Shown: one piece after another, positions 1-7,352 of the stretch
Position numbering within the stretch: position 1 is the first letter of the stretch
Layout of the letters: each line of letters starts with the position of its first letter
Assembly: GCA_043820025.1 (NCBI GenBank)
Contig: JBDRED010000022.1
Coordinates: 1-38,467 of the forward strand
Origin: JBDRED01 sp043820025 [NCBI: Elusimicrobiota bacterium]
GTDB lineage: Bacteria > RUG730 > JBDRED01
Direction of reading: 5' to 3'
DNA: 38,467 nt
The notes under the pieces: generated by a model
The model's database searches: none
What the model saw: only the letters and a program-made list of their open reading frames with translations
Told to the model about the DNA's origin: nothing
Translations under genes and position numbers: made by a program

Positions 1-2
1 AT

Positions 3-3000
3 TATCAAGTAGGATTATATGGGAAATCTATAGCGTCATTTGTGGGAACAGGCAGGGTTGGTATTGGAGAAACAGCGCCGGAGTCTGCGATGGAAATAAC
101 CTCAGCTTCACCTATAATAACATTGCATAATTCAACAAATCAGGATACAAATAACGGGAGAGAATCAAGATTAGAATTTAAAGGTCAGCAATCCGGGGGG
201 GAGGAAACTTCTCTTGCGAGATTATCTGTTTCTCATTCCGGAACTTCAGATGATGAAAAAGGACAAATGGTATTTAGGGTTAATGATGGGAATGACGGGG
301 CTACTCCTTCTGAAAAGATGAGAATAACTGATACGGGAAACGTAGGAATAGCAACTTCTATTCCAATTGGAAGATTACAAGTGTCGGGAGACACTGTGAT
401 AGGCGGTGGAACATCATTATTGCGAATGCTTGGAGCCGGGACATCATTATATATTCAGGCATCCACGGCGGCTGTTACGGGTTGTTCAGCTGATATAATT
501 TTCTCAAACTGGTATCAAGGCTATCCAGGAAAACTTGTAATCAAGGCAGGCGGTAATATTGGTGTGGGAACATTAGATCCGGCAGAAAAACTAGAGGTCA
601 TAGGCGATATAAAATCAAGCGCAACCGTGCAGGCGCCAATAGGCGACTTTGACACAATATATGTTTCATCAATAGTCGGCAAATCTCCTGTCAACTTCCC
701 GAGCGGCATAGACCTTCAAGATACTACACTGCAAGGACTAGGCGATCTAGATGTTACTTACGGAATAACAGCTGCAACTGCAGTTTATTCCGGAGCAGTG
801 AGCGCTGATAAAATAAATACAGGCTATGGAGATTATGAATTATACGCAATGGACCAAGATCTAGAAACCGGCGATGCAGTAACTTTTGCAACCCTTGACA
901 CAGGCCAAGGCGCGCATGAGTTATATGCCATGGACCAGGATGTAGAGTCAGGCGACTCTGTAACATTCTCAGGCTTAACAGCAACATACGGCGTATCAGC
1001 GGCAACAGGCGTGTTTAGCGGAGCAGTATCAGCAAACAGAATTAATGTTGCAACTGTTGCGGCAACATCAAACCAGGGATTAAGGCTTCAAGATGATGGC
1101 GGGAATTTAGGTTTATTTGTAGAGGATGGCGGCTATGTTGGAATAGGCACAACAAACCCAAGCGAAGCTCTGCATGTAATAGGTGATATATTAGCAAGCG
1201 CAACGGTTCAAGCAGTTGTTGGAGATTTTTCAGATATTTATGTTTCAACAATAAATACTAAATCGCCTTTATATATAAATAATGGAGCAAATGATGTGCT
1301 TATATCTGGCAGCGGAAATATTGGGATAGGCACTGTAAGCACAATATCAGCATTACATATAGAGAAAGATATTCCGGATGGCGGCGCTGCTTTGGCTCTT
1401 TATGATTCTAATATGGGTGTAGGAGATGACTTTTATCTCAAGTTAGGGCAGAGTGATACAGATGGAAATGAGGCAGAAATAGGATTTACTTACGCAGTCA
1501 GCGATTATTTTGCAAACAGACTGGATATAGGAGTCAAAGGCGGAGGGAGATTGTCTATCTTGAATAACGGCAATATAGGCATAGGCACTCAGTTGCCTAA
1601 AACTTATCTGAATATTAAGAGTCCTACTACTGGAGCAATCGTGGCTATAGAACCTGTAGATTGGTTTACGCAGTATAACTATGCGATGTTAAAATTTGGA
1701 GCTGCGGACGAGGCTGAGCATTATATCAAAGCCGAGCTGCTTGGAAGCGGTATGACATTTCATGACTCGGATGGATTTAATTTTAGCGGCGGCAATGTAG
1801 GTATAGGGACAACAAATCCAATTTATGATTTAGAAGTTAATGGAGATATTGCGGCTGAAAATTTATATGGGAATCATTCAAATAGCGGATTAACTTTATT
1901 TTCAGCTCCAAGTAATGCAGGAGCTTACGCAATATATCGATCATCTGCCGCATCTGCTGACGCAGGGTCAATATTATTTACAATGGGTGATTATAGCGGT
2001 AATAGTGATCCCGGTTGTAATATTGAATTTAGATTGGGTGATAATGGTTCAGTAACTGATCTTGCCACACTTACTAGAGAGGGTAATTTAGGCATAGGAA
2101 TAACAAATCCGCAACATAAGCTTCATGTTAAGAGCTCTTCTACTGTTGACGGAGAATTTTATGGACTGCATATACAGAATCCAAGTTCTATAGATACCGG
2201 GCATGATTCAGCAGGAATATTATTTGGCGCTGAAATTAATAATGCGTTTGGTAAGGGCGCGTTGATTTATGAACGCACCGGCACTTTTGGCAAAGGAAGT
2301 TTTCATTTTTTACAAAATACCGCAGGCGACACTACAAATCCGGTTCTTAGCAATGCTGTAATGACAATAAAAAATGATGGCAATGTCGGAATAGGAACAA
2401 CAGATCCAATTAGTCCATTAATGGTTCAAAATAATTTGGCTGCTCTTGGAAGAATAGCAAGATTTTATGATCCAACAATGTCTGCAAATGATTCAGTATA
2501 TTTGGAACTAGGGACAGCGAATTCAGCAAAAAACACTGCTCAGCTGGGTTTTATCTATGCGGGAAATGGTAGTAACAGCAATAGATTGGATTTAGGATTT
2601 AATTCGGTTCAGGCAATGTCAATTCTTGCAGGCGGCAATGTGGGAATAGGAACAACAAATCCGGCGCAAAAACTTGAAGTAGACGGGCAGGTGTATGCGC
2701 ATAACGCAGTAACAGCGGATATTGATCAGGTTGCCAGTGGTTCATTTGTTGCGATGTCAACACCGGAAGGTAATCCGGGTTTAATGATAGGTTATGGGAA
2801 TGGATCAGGCGGTGTTAGTCAGCGTTGGGATTTAGAGGTTGATGCTTGGTCTGATTTTGTGATAAAGGATAATACAGATGGACAGACAACTGCTATGGGG
2901 ATTCAAAATGGATCACAAAATGTATATTTCCCGGTAGCTTATAATTATCAAATTTTGAATACAAATAGAGATCTTTATATACAATATGATGGAGTAATAG

Positions 3001-3338
3001 GCTATATTTCATCTAGTATTCGTAATAAAGAAAATATTAGGCCGTTGGATATTTATTCGAATAAGATATACGATTTAAGGCCTGTTCTTTTTGACTATAA
3101 AGATACGGTTGATGAAAATGGCGAGATAAAAGAGAGTCTAAAGAACCAGTTTGGGTTAATAGCAGAAGAAGTTGAAGAGGTAATGCCTGAAATAGTGAGT
3201 TATAATTCTGAAAATGGTCAGATAGAAACAGTAAATTATTCACATCTAACGCCGTTATTATTAAATGAAGTAATAAAGTTAAGGAAAGAAAACGATGACC
3301 TAAAAGCCAGAATAGAAACCCTCGAAGAAAAATTATAA
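3..3338 (+). CDS. Long repeat-built fibre-like protein with C-terminal S74 (intramolecular chaperone) domain, 5' partial
   Basis: The reading frame is open right up to the left edge: codons from base 3 onward lead without a stop into the GTG at 42, so that GTG is an internal valine and the true start lies outside the window. About 1111 residues are visible. Ten copies of a short motif of the type NVGIGTTNP followed by a beta-strand such as KLEVxGD recur every 40-130 residues, as in trimeric phage-fibre or adhesin-like stalks. The last ~105 residues match the peptidase S74/ICA domain: a SSIRNK Ser-x4-Lys dyad (Ser codon at 3012, Lys codon at 3027), FGLIAEEVEEVMPEIV, and a terminal coiled coil (VIKLRKENDDLKARIETLEEKL region). 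In known family members this domain trimerises the stalk and then cleaves itself off just before the Ser. No phage structural genes are nearby, so a cell-surface or secreted role is more likely than a prophage tail; this is inference. Confidence 0.85.
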   Translation, partial: YQVGLYGKSIASFVGTGRVGIGETAPESAMEITSASPIITLHNSTNQDTNNGRESRLEFKGQQSGGEETSLARLSVSHSGTSDDEKGQMVFRVNDGNDGATPSEKMRITDTGNVGIATSIPIGRLQVSGDTVIGGGTSLLRMLGAGTSLYIQASTAAVTGCSADIIFSNWYQGYPGKLVIKAGGNIGVGTLDPAEKLEVIGDIKSSATVQAPIGDFDTIYVSSIVGKSPVNFPSGIDLQDTTLQGLGDLDVTYGITAATAVYSGAVSADKINTGYGDYELYAMDQDLETGDAVTFATLDTGQGAHELYAMDQDVESGDSVTFSGLTATYGVSAATGVFSGAVSANRINVATVAATSNQGLRLQDDGGNLGLFVEDGGYVGIGTTNPSEALHVIGDILASATVQAVVGDFSDIYVSTINTKSPLYINNGANDVLISGSGNIGIGTVSTISALHIEKDIPDGGAALALYDSNMGVGDDFYLKLGQSDTDGNEAEIGFTYAVSDYFANRLDIGVKGGGRLSILNNGNIGIGTQLPKTYLNIKSPTTGAIVAIEPVDWFTQYNYAMLKFGAADEAEHYIKAELLGSGMTFHDSDGFNFSGGNVGIGTTNPIYDLEVNGDIAAENLYGNHSNSGLTLFSAPSNAGAYAIYRSSAASADAGSILFTMGDYSGNSDPGCNIEFRLGDNGSVTDLATLTREGNLGIGITNPQHKLHVKSSSTVDGEFYGLHIQNPSSIDTGHDSAGILFGAEINNAFGKGALIYERTGTFGKGSFHFLQNTAGDTTNPVLSNAVMTIKNDGNVGIGTTDPISPLMVQNNLAALGRIARFYDPTMSANDSVYLELGTANSAKNTAQLGFIYAGNGSNSNRLDLGFNSVQAMSILAGGNVGIGTTNPAQKLEVDGQVYAHNAVTADIDQVASGSFVAMSTPEGNPGLMIGYGNGSGGVSQRWDLEVDAWSDFVIKDNTDGQTTAMGIQNGSQNVYFPVAYNYQILNTNRDLYIQYDGVIGYISSSIRNKENIRPLDIYSNKIYDLRPVLFDYKDTVDENGEIKESLKNQFGLIAEEVEEVMPEIVSYNSENGQIETVNYSHLTPLLLNEVIKLRKENDDLKARIETLEEKL

Positions 3339-3388
3339 TTTTCCTATTCAAACACGCAGTACTTGCTACGCACAACGCGCTGTGAATT

Positions 3389-3672
3389 ATGGGAATTCTG
3401 CAATACATGTGACACCCCAGTTAAATATTGCCAAACTGAGTAGAGATAATATTCTCAGGAACGCTTAAAATCCCAACCGAGGATATTCAGCGCTTGATGA
3501 AAATTCTCGCTCGTCCCGCCTAAAAGCGGGACACCATGGCCGCTCTAATTTTCAACATCCCGCGAATATTATCTCAACTCAGCTTAATAGAATGAATTTA
3601 ATATTATTTTTTAGTTTAAGTATAATGTTAACAATTTTACAGTGGGGTGCGGCATGTATTGACTAATCCCAT
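3389..3672. repeat. Inverted-repeat element (MITE-like or REP-like), full copy
   Basis: The gap 3339-3760 has no gene before the small ORF at 3761; most of it is this nested inverted repeat. The outer arms are 3401-3419 (CAATACATGTGACACCCCA) and 3643-3661, whose reverse complement is CAATACATGCCGCACCCCA; similarity continues outward to ATGGGA at 3389 and TCCCAT at 3667-3672. Inner arms are 3436-3459 and 3564-3582. The core contains TGAAAATT (3498-3505) pairing with AATTTTCA (3547-3554) and a 7-bp GC-rich hairpin at 3513-3532. No transposase is encoded and no target-site duplication is obvious. A second, half-length copy lies at 37654-37751, showing it is a dispersed family. Confidence 0.7.
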
Positions 3673-3687
3673 CCGGTCTATAATTAT

Positions 3688-3719
3688 TTGTAGAACACGT
3701 TTTCCTTTTATGATATAAT
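3688..3719 (+). promoter_or_regulatory. Probable sigma70 promoter with extended -10 for the coaX operon
   Basis: A perfect TATAAT at 3714-3719 is preceded by TG one base upstream (3711-3712), an extended -10. The best -35-like match, TTGTAG at 3688-3693, is 20 bp away, longer than ideal, so the extended -10 probably matters most. It lies 42 bp before the ATG at 3761 and just outside the inverted-repeat element. Confidence 0.55.
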
Positions 3720-3760
3720 ACAATAATTTATTAAGATATTTTTATAATAAGGAGTTTCTT

Positions 3761-3919
3761 ATGTGTTCAAAGGGAAAAGGCGCCGGGTTACTTACCCTAT
3801 TAGGGGTCTTAAGCTCGTTTACTTTTTTTTGCGTGATTTTTGCCGCGTTTAACGAACCAAAACCTTCAATAGAGCGGTTAAGAAAAGCGTATTCAGGACT
3901 TGGCTATAACGAAGAATAG
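3761..3919 (+). CDS. Small membrane protein (52 aa), function unknown
   Basis: An open frame of 52 codons begins with ATG at 3761, six bases after a good AAGGAG ribosome site (3749-3754), and stops with TAG at 3917-3919. The product has a short basic N-terminus (MCSKGKG), one hydrophobic segment at about residues 8-30 (GLLTLLGVLSSFTFFCVIFAAF) and a charged 22-residue tail ending in EE. It should be a single-pass inner-membrane protein or an uncleaved signal anchor with the tail outside. It sits directly behind the promoter at 3714 and 29 bp before coaX, so it should be cotranscribed with that operon. I recognise no family. Promoter, ribosome site and protein-like composition support a real gene. 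Confidence 0.6.
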   Translation: MCSKGKGAGLLTLLGVLSSFTFFCVIFAAFNEPKPSIERLRKAYSGLGYNEE

Positions 3920-3948
3920 TTATAAAAATAGAGAGTCCAGAGGTTATT

Positions 3949-4761
3949 ATGAAGAAGGTTTTGTTAATTGATATAGGCAATACCAATATTGTATTCGGAT
4001 TATGCGATGAAGATAAGGATTTTGAATCCGGATATGAGGTTTTAAGAATACCAACCGTTCTTCCGGGAAAAAAGAAAGAATACAAAAACTACATTTTAGA
4101 TTTTTTAAATCAACAAAATATATTATCAAAAGATATAAAGTCAGTAGTTATTGCGAGCGTTGTTCCTAACATGGACGCTGTTTTCAAAAATATAATTGAT
4201 GAATGCTTTGAATGCGGATATTTATTTATTGACGATAAACTCAATCTGGGTATGCGTATAAGATATGAAAAGCCGTCAAATGTAGGAGCTGATAGAATTG
4301 TAAACGCTGTAGCCGGACGAGCTCTTTATGGAAAACCGATTTTAGTCGTGGATTTTGGGACAGCAGTTACAGTTGATGTTGTTTCAATGTCCGGCGAGTA
4401 TGTTGGCGGCGCAATATCCCAGGGGCTTGGCGGAGCTTTGGAGTATCTGGGGTCAAAAACAGCAAAACTGCCAAAGATAGAGATGAAAATACCTAAAGAT
4501 GTTATAGGAAAAACTACGGAAGAGAGTATGCTCTCAGGTATTTATTACAGTTTTCTAGGCGGAATTAAATATATTATTAGCATGATAAAACAAAAGAACG
4601 AATATAAAAACGCTAAGGTTATTGCCACAGGCGGGTATGCGGAACTTTATAAAAATGAAACAGATGTTTTTGATTTTATAGACACAGAATTAACATTAAA
4701 AGGCTTGAAGCTGATTTATGATAAGGTCAGGATACAGGATGCAGAATCCGGATCAGCCTGA
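3949..4761 (+). CDS. coaX: Type III pantothenate kinase
   Basis: Catalyses ATP-dependent phosphorylation of pantothenate, the first step of coenzyme A synthesis, in the cytoplasm. The 270-residue protein has the ASKHA-fold signatures of CoaX: the phosphate-binding loop DIGNTN (residues 8-13), the pantothenate/catalytic segment GADRIVNA (113-120, with the conserved Asp115), VDFGTAVTVDVV (134-145) and GGAISQGL (153-160). Length is close to the usual 250-260. The start ATG follows AGAGG at 3939-3943. It shares the promoter upstream of the small membrane gene. The later CoA-pathway gene coaD is 22 kb away in another operon. Type III enzymes are generally not feedback-inhibited by CoA; that is family knowledge, not visible here. 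Confidence 0.95.
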   Translation: MKKVLLIDIGNTNIVFGLCDEDKDFESGYEVLRIPTVLPGKKKEYKNYILDFLNQQNILSKDIKSVVIASVVPNMDAVFKNIIDECFECGYLFIDDKLNLGMRIRYEKPSNVGADRIVNAVAGRALYGKPILVVDFGTAVTVDVVSMSGEYVGGAISQGLGGALEYLGSKTAKLPKIEMKIPKDVIGKTTEESMLSGIYYSFLGGIKYIISMIKQKNEYKNAKVIATGGYAELYKNETDVFDFIDTELTLKGLKLIYDKVRIQDAESGSA

Positions 4762-4841
4762 AGGCCGGGGCTCTAAACCCGCTCCGGCATAAGGCGAAGC
4801 GAATGCGCGGGAATGATTACTAACTCTGCAAGAGAGGTAAA

Positions 4842-5465
4842 ATGGCAAAAGGATATTTTATTACGATTGAGGGAATTGACGGCTGCGGTAAGTCTACGCA
4901 GGCAAAGCTTCTTGCTGATTACTGCTTATCAAAGGAACAAGAGGTTGTTTTAACCAGGGAGCCGGGCGGCGATAATGTGTCTGAGAAAATCAGAAGGATA
5001 ATACTTGATCCGGAAAACAAGGTTGACCCATTGGCAGAATTATTTTTGTATGAAGCCAGCCGCGCCCAGCACTATAAAGAGGTTGTTGAGCCGGCTTTAA
5101 ATATCGGTAAGACTGTGATATCAGAAAGAAGTTTTGATTCGACTGTGGTGTATCAGGGTTATGGCAGGGGAATTGATAAAAAAATTATTAATGAGCTTAA
5201 TAGTATTGCTATGCGCGGCGCAGTACCGACAATAACTATAGTCTTAGATATTGACCCGGAGGTGAGTTTTAAAAGAATTGATGAGACTGAGTTTAAGGGT
5301 ATGGACCGTATTGAAAAGGAAGGGCTGGAGTTCCAGAAAAAATTAAGAGCAGGGTATAAGGAATTAGTAAAACAAAATAAAGATAGAATGGTTTTGGTAG
5401 AAGTCACAAATAAATCAATTAATGAAGCGCATAAAGATATAATAAAAATTGTTGCGGACAGGTAA
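4842..5465 (+). CDS. tmk: Thymidylate kinase
   Basis: Phosphorylates dTMP to dTDP with ATP for DNA synthesis. The 207-residue length is typical. Visible motifs: P-loop GIDGCGKST (11-19), TREPGG (38-43), and ERSFDSTVVYQGYGRG (95-110), the dTMP-binding DR-motif region, then a LID-like DRIEKEG before the last helices. The normally invariant Asp of the DR(Y/F) motif is Glu here (ERSF), a conservative but unusual change. RBS GAGAGG precedes the ATG. It follows coaX after an 80-bp gap holding a GC-rich imperfect hairpin (about 4764-4790) and no other gene, and opens the conserved tmk-holB-ricT-metG-tatD order. Confidence 0.95.
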   Translation: MAKGYFITIEGIDGCGKSTQAKLLADYCLSKEQEVVLTREPGGDNVSEKIRRIILDPENKVDPLAELFLYEASRAQHYKEVVEPALNIGKTVISERSFDSTVVYQGYGRGIDKKIINELNSIAMRGAVPTITIVLDIDPEVSFKRIDETEFKGMDRIEKEGLEFQKKLRAGYKELVKQNKDRMVLVEVTNKSINEAHKDIIKIVADR

Positions 5466-5492
5466 ACCGGACGCTGCGCGTGGGGATTGAAA

Positions 5493-6395
5493 ATGAGTTT
5501 TAACGATATAATCGGGCAGGACAGAGTCTGCGAGTTTTTAAAACAGGCGTATTTTTCTAATAGATTAGCGCACGCATATTTGTTTGTGGGGCCTGAAGGC
5601 TCAGGCAAGAAAGAATGCGCTTTGGAGTTTGCGAAATTTGTAAACTGCGCCGCAGAAGAAGGCATAAAAAAAAATCAGGGAGCATGCGATAAATGCAGGA
5701 ACTGCAGGAAGGTCAATAACGGCCGGCATCCTGAGATCGAGGTTATAACAGCAGACGGCGCGTCAATTACTATTGAGCAGATACGCGATATACAAAAAAG
5801 TGTGCAGTATAAGCGAGTTGAGTCAAAATATAGATGCGTGATTATTAATGAGTCGGACAAGATGACAAAGGAGGCTGCAAACGCGTTTCTTAAAACGCTC
5901 GAGGAACCGCCTCAAGGAACAATTATTATATTATTAACATCAGGAATATCAGGTCTATTGACTACAATAATTTCACGCTGTCAGCTTGTGCGGTTTCGGA
6001 TGTTGTCGCAGGAAGAAAAGACTGTGATTGTTATGAAAGGGATTGACGCTTCTGAGGATGATTCAAAAACAGCGCTGTTTTCCGCAGGCGGAAATATAAA
6101 ACGAGCAAGAGAAATTTTAAATGACGAAGATGATACAATTGAATTATTTAAAAATCTTGAGCTTGCTTATATAAATAAGCGGGGATCTTCGGATGTGTTA
6201 GATATGTTTAGCGATCTTGCCAGAGATAAAAAAAGATTTGGAGCATGGATAGATTTTTTAGTGAACAGGCAGGATGAGCGTATCTTAACACAAAAGGATG
6301 GTTTTAAAGAGATAGAATTTCTCTTAGATATAAAAACGCAATATAACAGAAATGTTAACTCTCAGATATTGTGGGCTAAGATGATGCTGAGATAA
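5493..6395 (+). CDS. holB: DNA polymerase III delta' subunit
   Basis: Clamp-loader subunit of the replicative polymerase. The 300-residue protein shows an AAA+ fold: GPEGSGKK at 33-40, four cysteines for a zinc module (C52, C65, C68, C71), NESDKMTKEAANAFLKTLEEPP (119-140) and the SRC arginine-finger motif (161-163). The P-loop ends in Lys where ATPase subunits have Thr/Ser, and the Walker B is NESD rather than DEAD; both fit delta', which in well-studied systems does not hydrolyse ATP. I chose ATG 5493 over the TTG two codons earlier because the GGGGA ribosome site (5482-5486) is then six bases away. It follows tmk by 27 bp. Confidence 0.92.
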   Translation: MSFNDIIGQDRVCEFLKQAYFSNRLAHAYLFVGPEGSGKKECALEFAKFVNCAAEEGIKKNQGACDKCRNCRKVNNGRHPEIEVITADGASITIEQIRDIQKSVQYKRVESKYRCVIINESDKMTKEAANAFLKTLEEPPQGTIIILLTSGISGLLTTIISRCQLVRFRMLSQEEKTVIVMKGIDASEDDSKTALFSAGGNIKRAREILNDEDDTIELFKNLELAYINKRGSSDVLDMFSDLARDKKRFGAWIDFLVNRQDERILTQKDGFKEIEFLLDIKTQYNRNVNSQILWAKMMLR

Positions 6396-6495
6396 AAAAT
6401 AGAGAATTGAAGCGCATTTAAGAGAATGAATAATAACAAAGGATTGTAATAGTTACAAATCTTCACAATTTTGATTCGCAGCTAAGGGGGAAAAG

Positions 6496-7293
6496 ATGCC
6501 GATATTAATTGGACTGCATATGCGCAGAGCATTAGAATTTGTTTATGGGGATCCGCACAGTATATATGTAGTTCCCGGAGAAAAGGTCGTTCTAGATACT
6601 GATAACGGATTGGAATGGGCTACAGTCATTGATAAGGAAAAGATGATAAACAAACCGGACGCGCCTGTTTATAGAATTGTGCGAAAGTTTAATACAGATG
6701 ATTCCAAAAAACTTGAAGACATAAAGCATAAAGAATGCCAGGCATTAAGGGTGTGTCAGGATAAAATAGAACAACATAAGCTGGATATGAAGCTTACATG
6801 CGTTGAGTATATCTTTGAACGATCAAAGCTTTTTGTTTATTACACTGCCGAGGGCAGAATAGATTTTAGGGAGCTTATTAAGGATTTGGGGCATACGCTT
6901 AAAACAAAAATTCAGATGGTGCAGATAGGCGTTCGCGATGAGGCAAAGATGCTGGGCGGATACGGCGCGTGCGGGAGAGAGCTTTGCTGCGCGAAATTTT
7001 TAAAAGATTTTAAGCCTGTTGTTATTGATATGGCAAAGGAGCAGGGTATTTCGCTTAATCCTTCCAAAATTTCAGGATGCTGCGGAAGGCTTATGTGTTG
7101 TTTGAGTTACGAGAACGCATTTTATAAACAGATGATAAAAAAGATGCCAAAGCCCGGAACAAAAATAAACACAAAGGATGGAACAGGCATTGTTAAGAGC
7201 GTGAATATATTTAAGGAAGAAATTGAGGTTATATTTGATGACGGTTCTGTAAAGATATATAAGATTGATGAATTGAAAGACAAAAAAAAATGA
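6496..7293 (+). CDS. ricT: PSP1-domain protein RicT (YaaT-like)
   Basis: The 265-residue product carries the PSP1 C-terminal signature with clustered cysteines: GACGRELCC (157-165) and GCCGRLMCC (194-202). In Bacillus subtilis RicT (YaaT) joins RicA and RicF in a complex that binds iron-sulfur clusters and controls RNase Y-dependent mRNA processing. Neither partner is in this window. Position between holB and metG matches the Firmicute order. The ATG follows AAGGGGG with good spacing. The upstream 100-bp gap (6396-6495) holds only a small imperfect inverted repeat around 6442-6461. The last codons overlap an ATGA that starts a non-native extension of the next frame. Confidence 0.92.
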   Translation: MPILIGLHMRRALEFVYGDPHSIYVVPGEKVVLDTDNGLEWATVIDKEKMINKPDAPVYRIVRKFNTDDSKKLEDIKHKECQALRVCQDKIEQHKLDMKLTCVEYIFERSKLFVYYTAEGRIDFRELIKDLGHTLKTKIQMVQIGVRDEAKMLGGYGACGRELCCAKFLKDFKPVVIDMAKEQGISLNPSKISGCCGRLMCCLSYENAFYKQMIKKMPKPGTKINTKDGTGIVKSVNIFKEEIEVIFDDGSVKIYKIDELKDKKK

Positions 7294-7301
7294 CCCGGGC
7301 A

Positions 7302-7328
7302 AAGCGATCGCTTGGATTCCCATCCAAG
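7302..7328. other. Two overlapping palindromes in the metG leader
   Basis: AAGCGATCGCTT at 7302-7313 is a perfect 12-bp palindrome; its end overlaps CTTGGAT-TCCC-ATCCAAG (7311-7328), a 7-bp stem with a four-base loop. Both lie between the ricT stop and the metG start, 25 bases before the metG ATG. They could fold alternatively in the mRNA. Origin as a degraded intergenic repeat is also possible, since the following CCGGAAATGACA resembles the edge of common dispersed hairpins. Confidence 0.4.
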
Positions 7329-7352
7329 CCGGAAATGACAAAAAAAGAGGAG

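Noticed and set aside
42-44. GTG as start codon of the large S74 protein
   Set aside because: The same frame is open from the first bases of the window with family-like sequence, so the GTG is internal and the gene is 5' truncated by the window.
1-3338. Prophage remnant suggested by the tail-fibre-like protein
   Set aside because: No capsid, terminase, portal, integrase or lysis gene lies in the window; S74 and GIGT-repeat proteins also occur in bacterial chromosomes.
3353-3380. CGCAGTAC-type tract shared with 31503-31510 as a repeat family
   Set aside because: Only eight bases are shared; too short to distinguish from chance.
5159-5665. 168-codon antisense frame across tmk and holB
   Set aside because: It lies opposite two clearly functional genes, has Ser/Leu/Ile-rich shadow composition and no recognisable motif.
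7304-7311. GCGATCGC as a cyanobacterial HIP1 marker
   Set aside because: I noticed it only here, and nothing else suggests a cyanobacterium.
7290-7352. N-terminal extension of MetG from the ATG overlapping the ricT stop
   Set aside because: The extra residues derive from palindromic leader DNA and are absent from the family; a ribosome site supports the start at 7353/7356.
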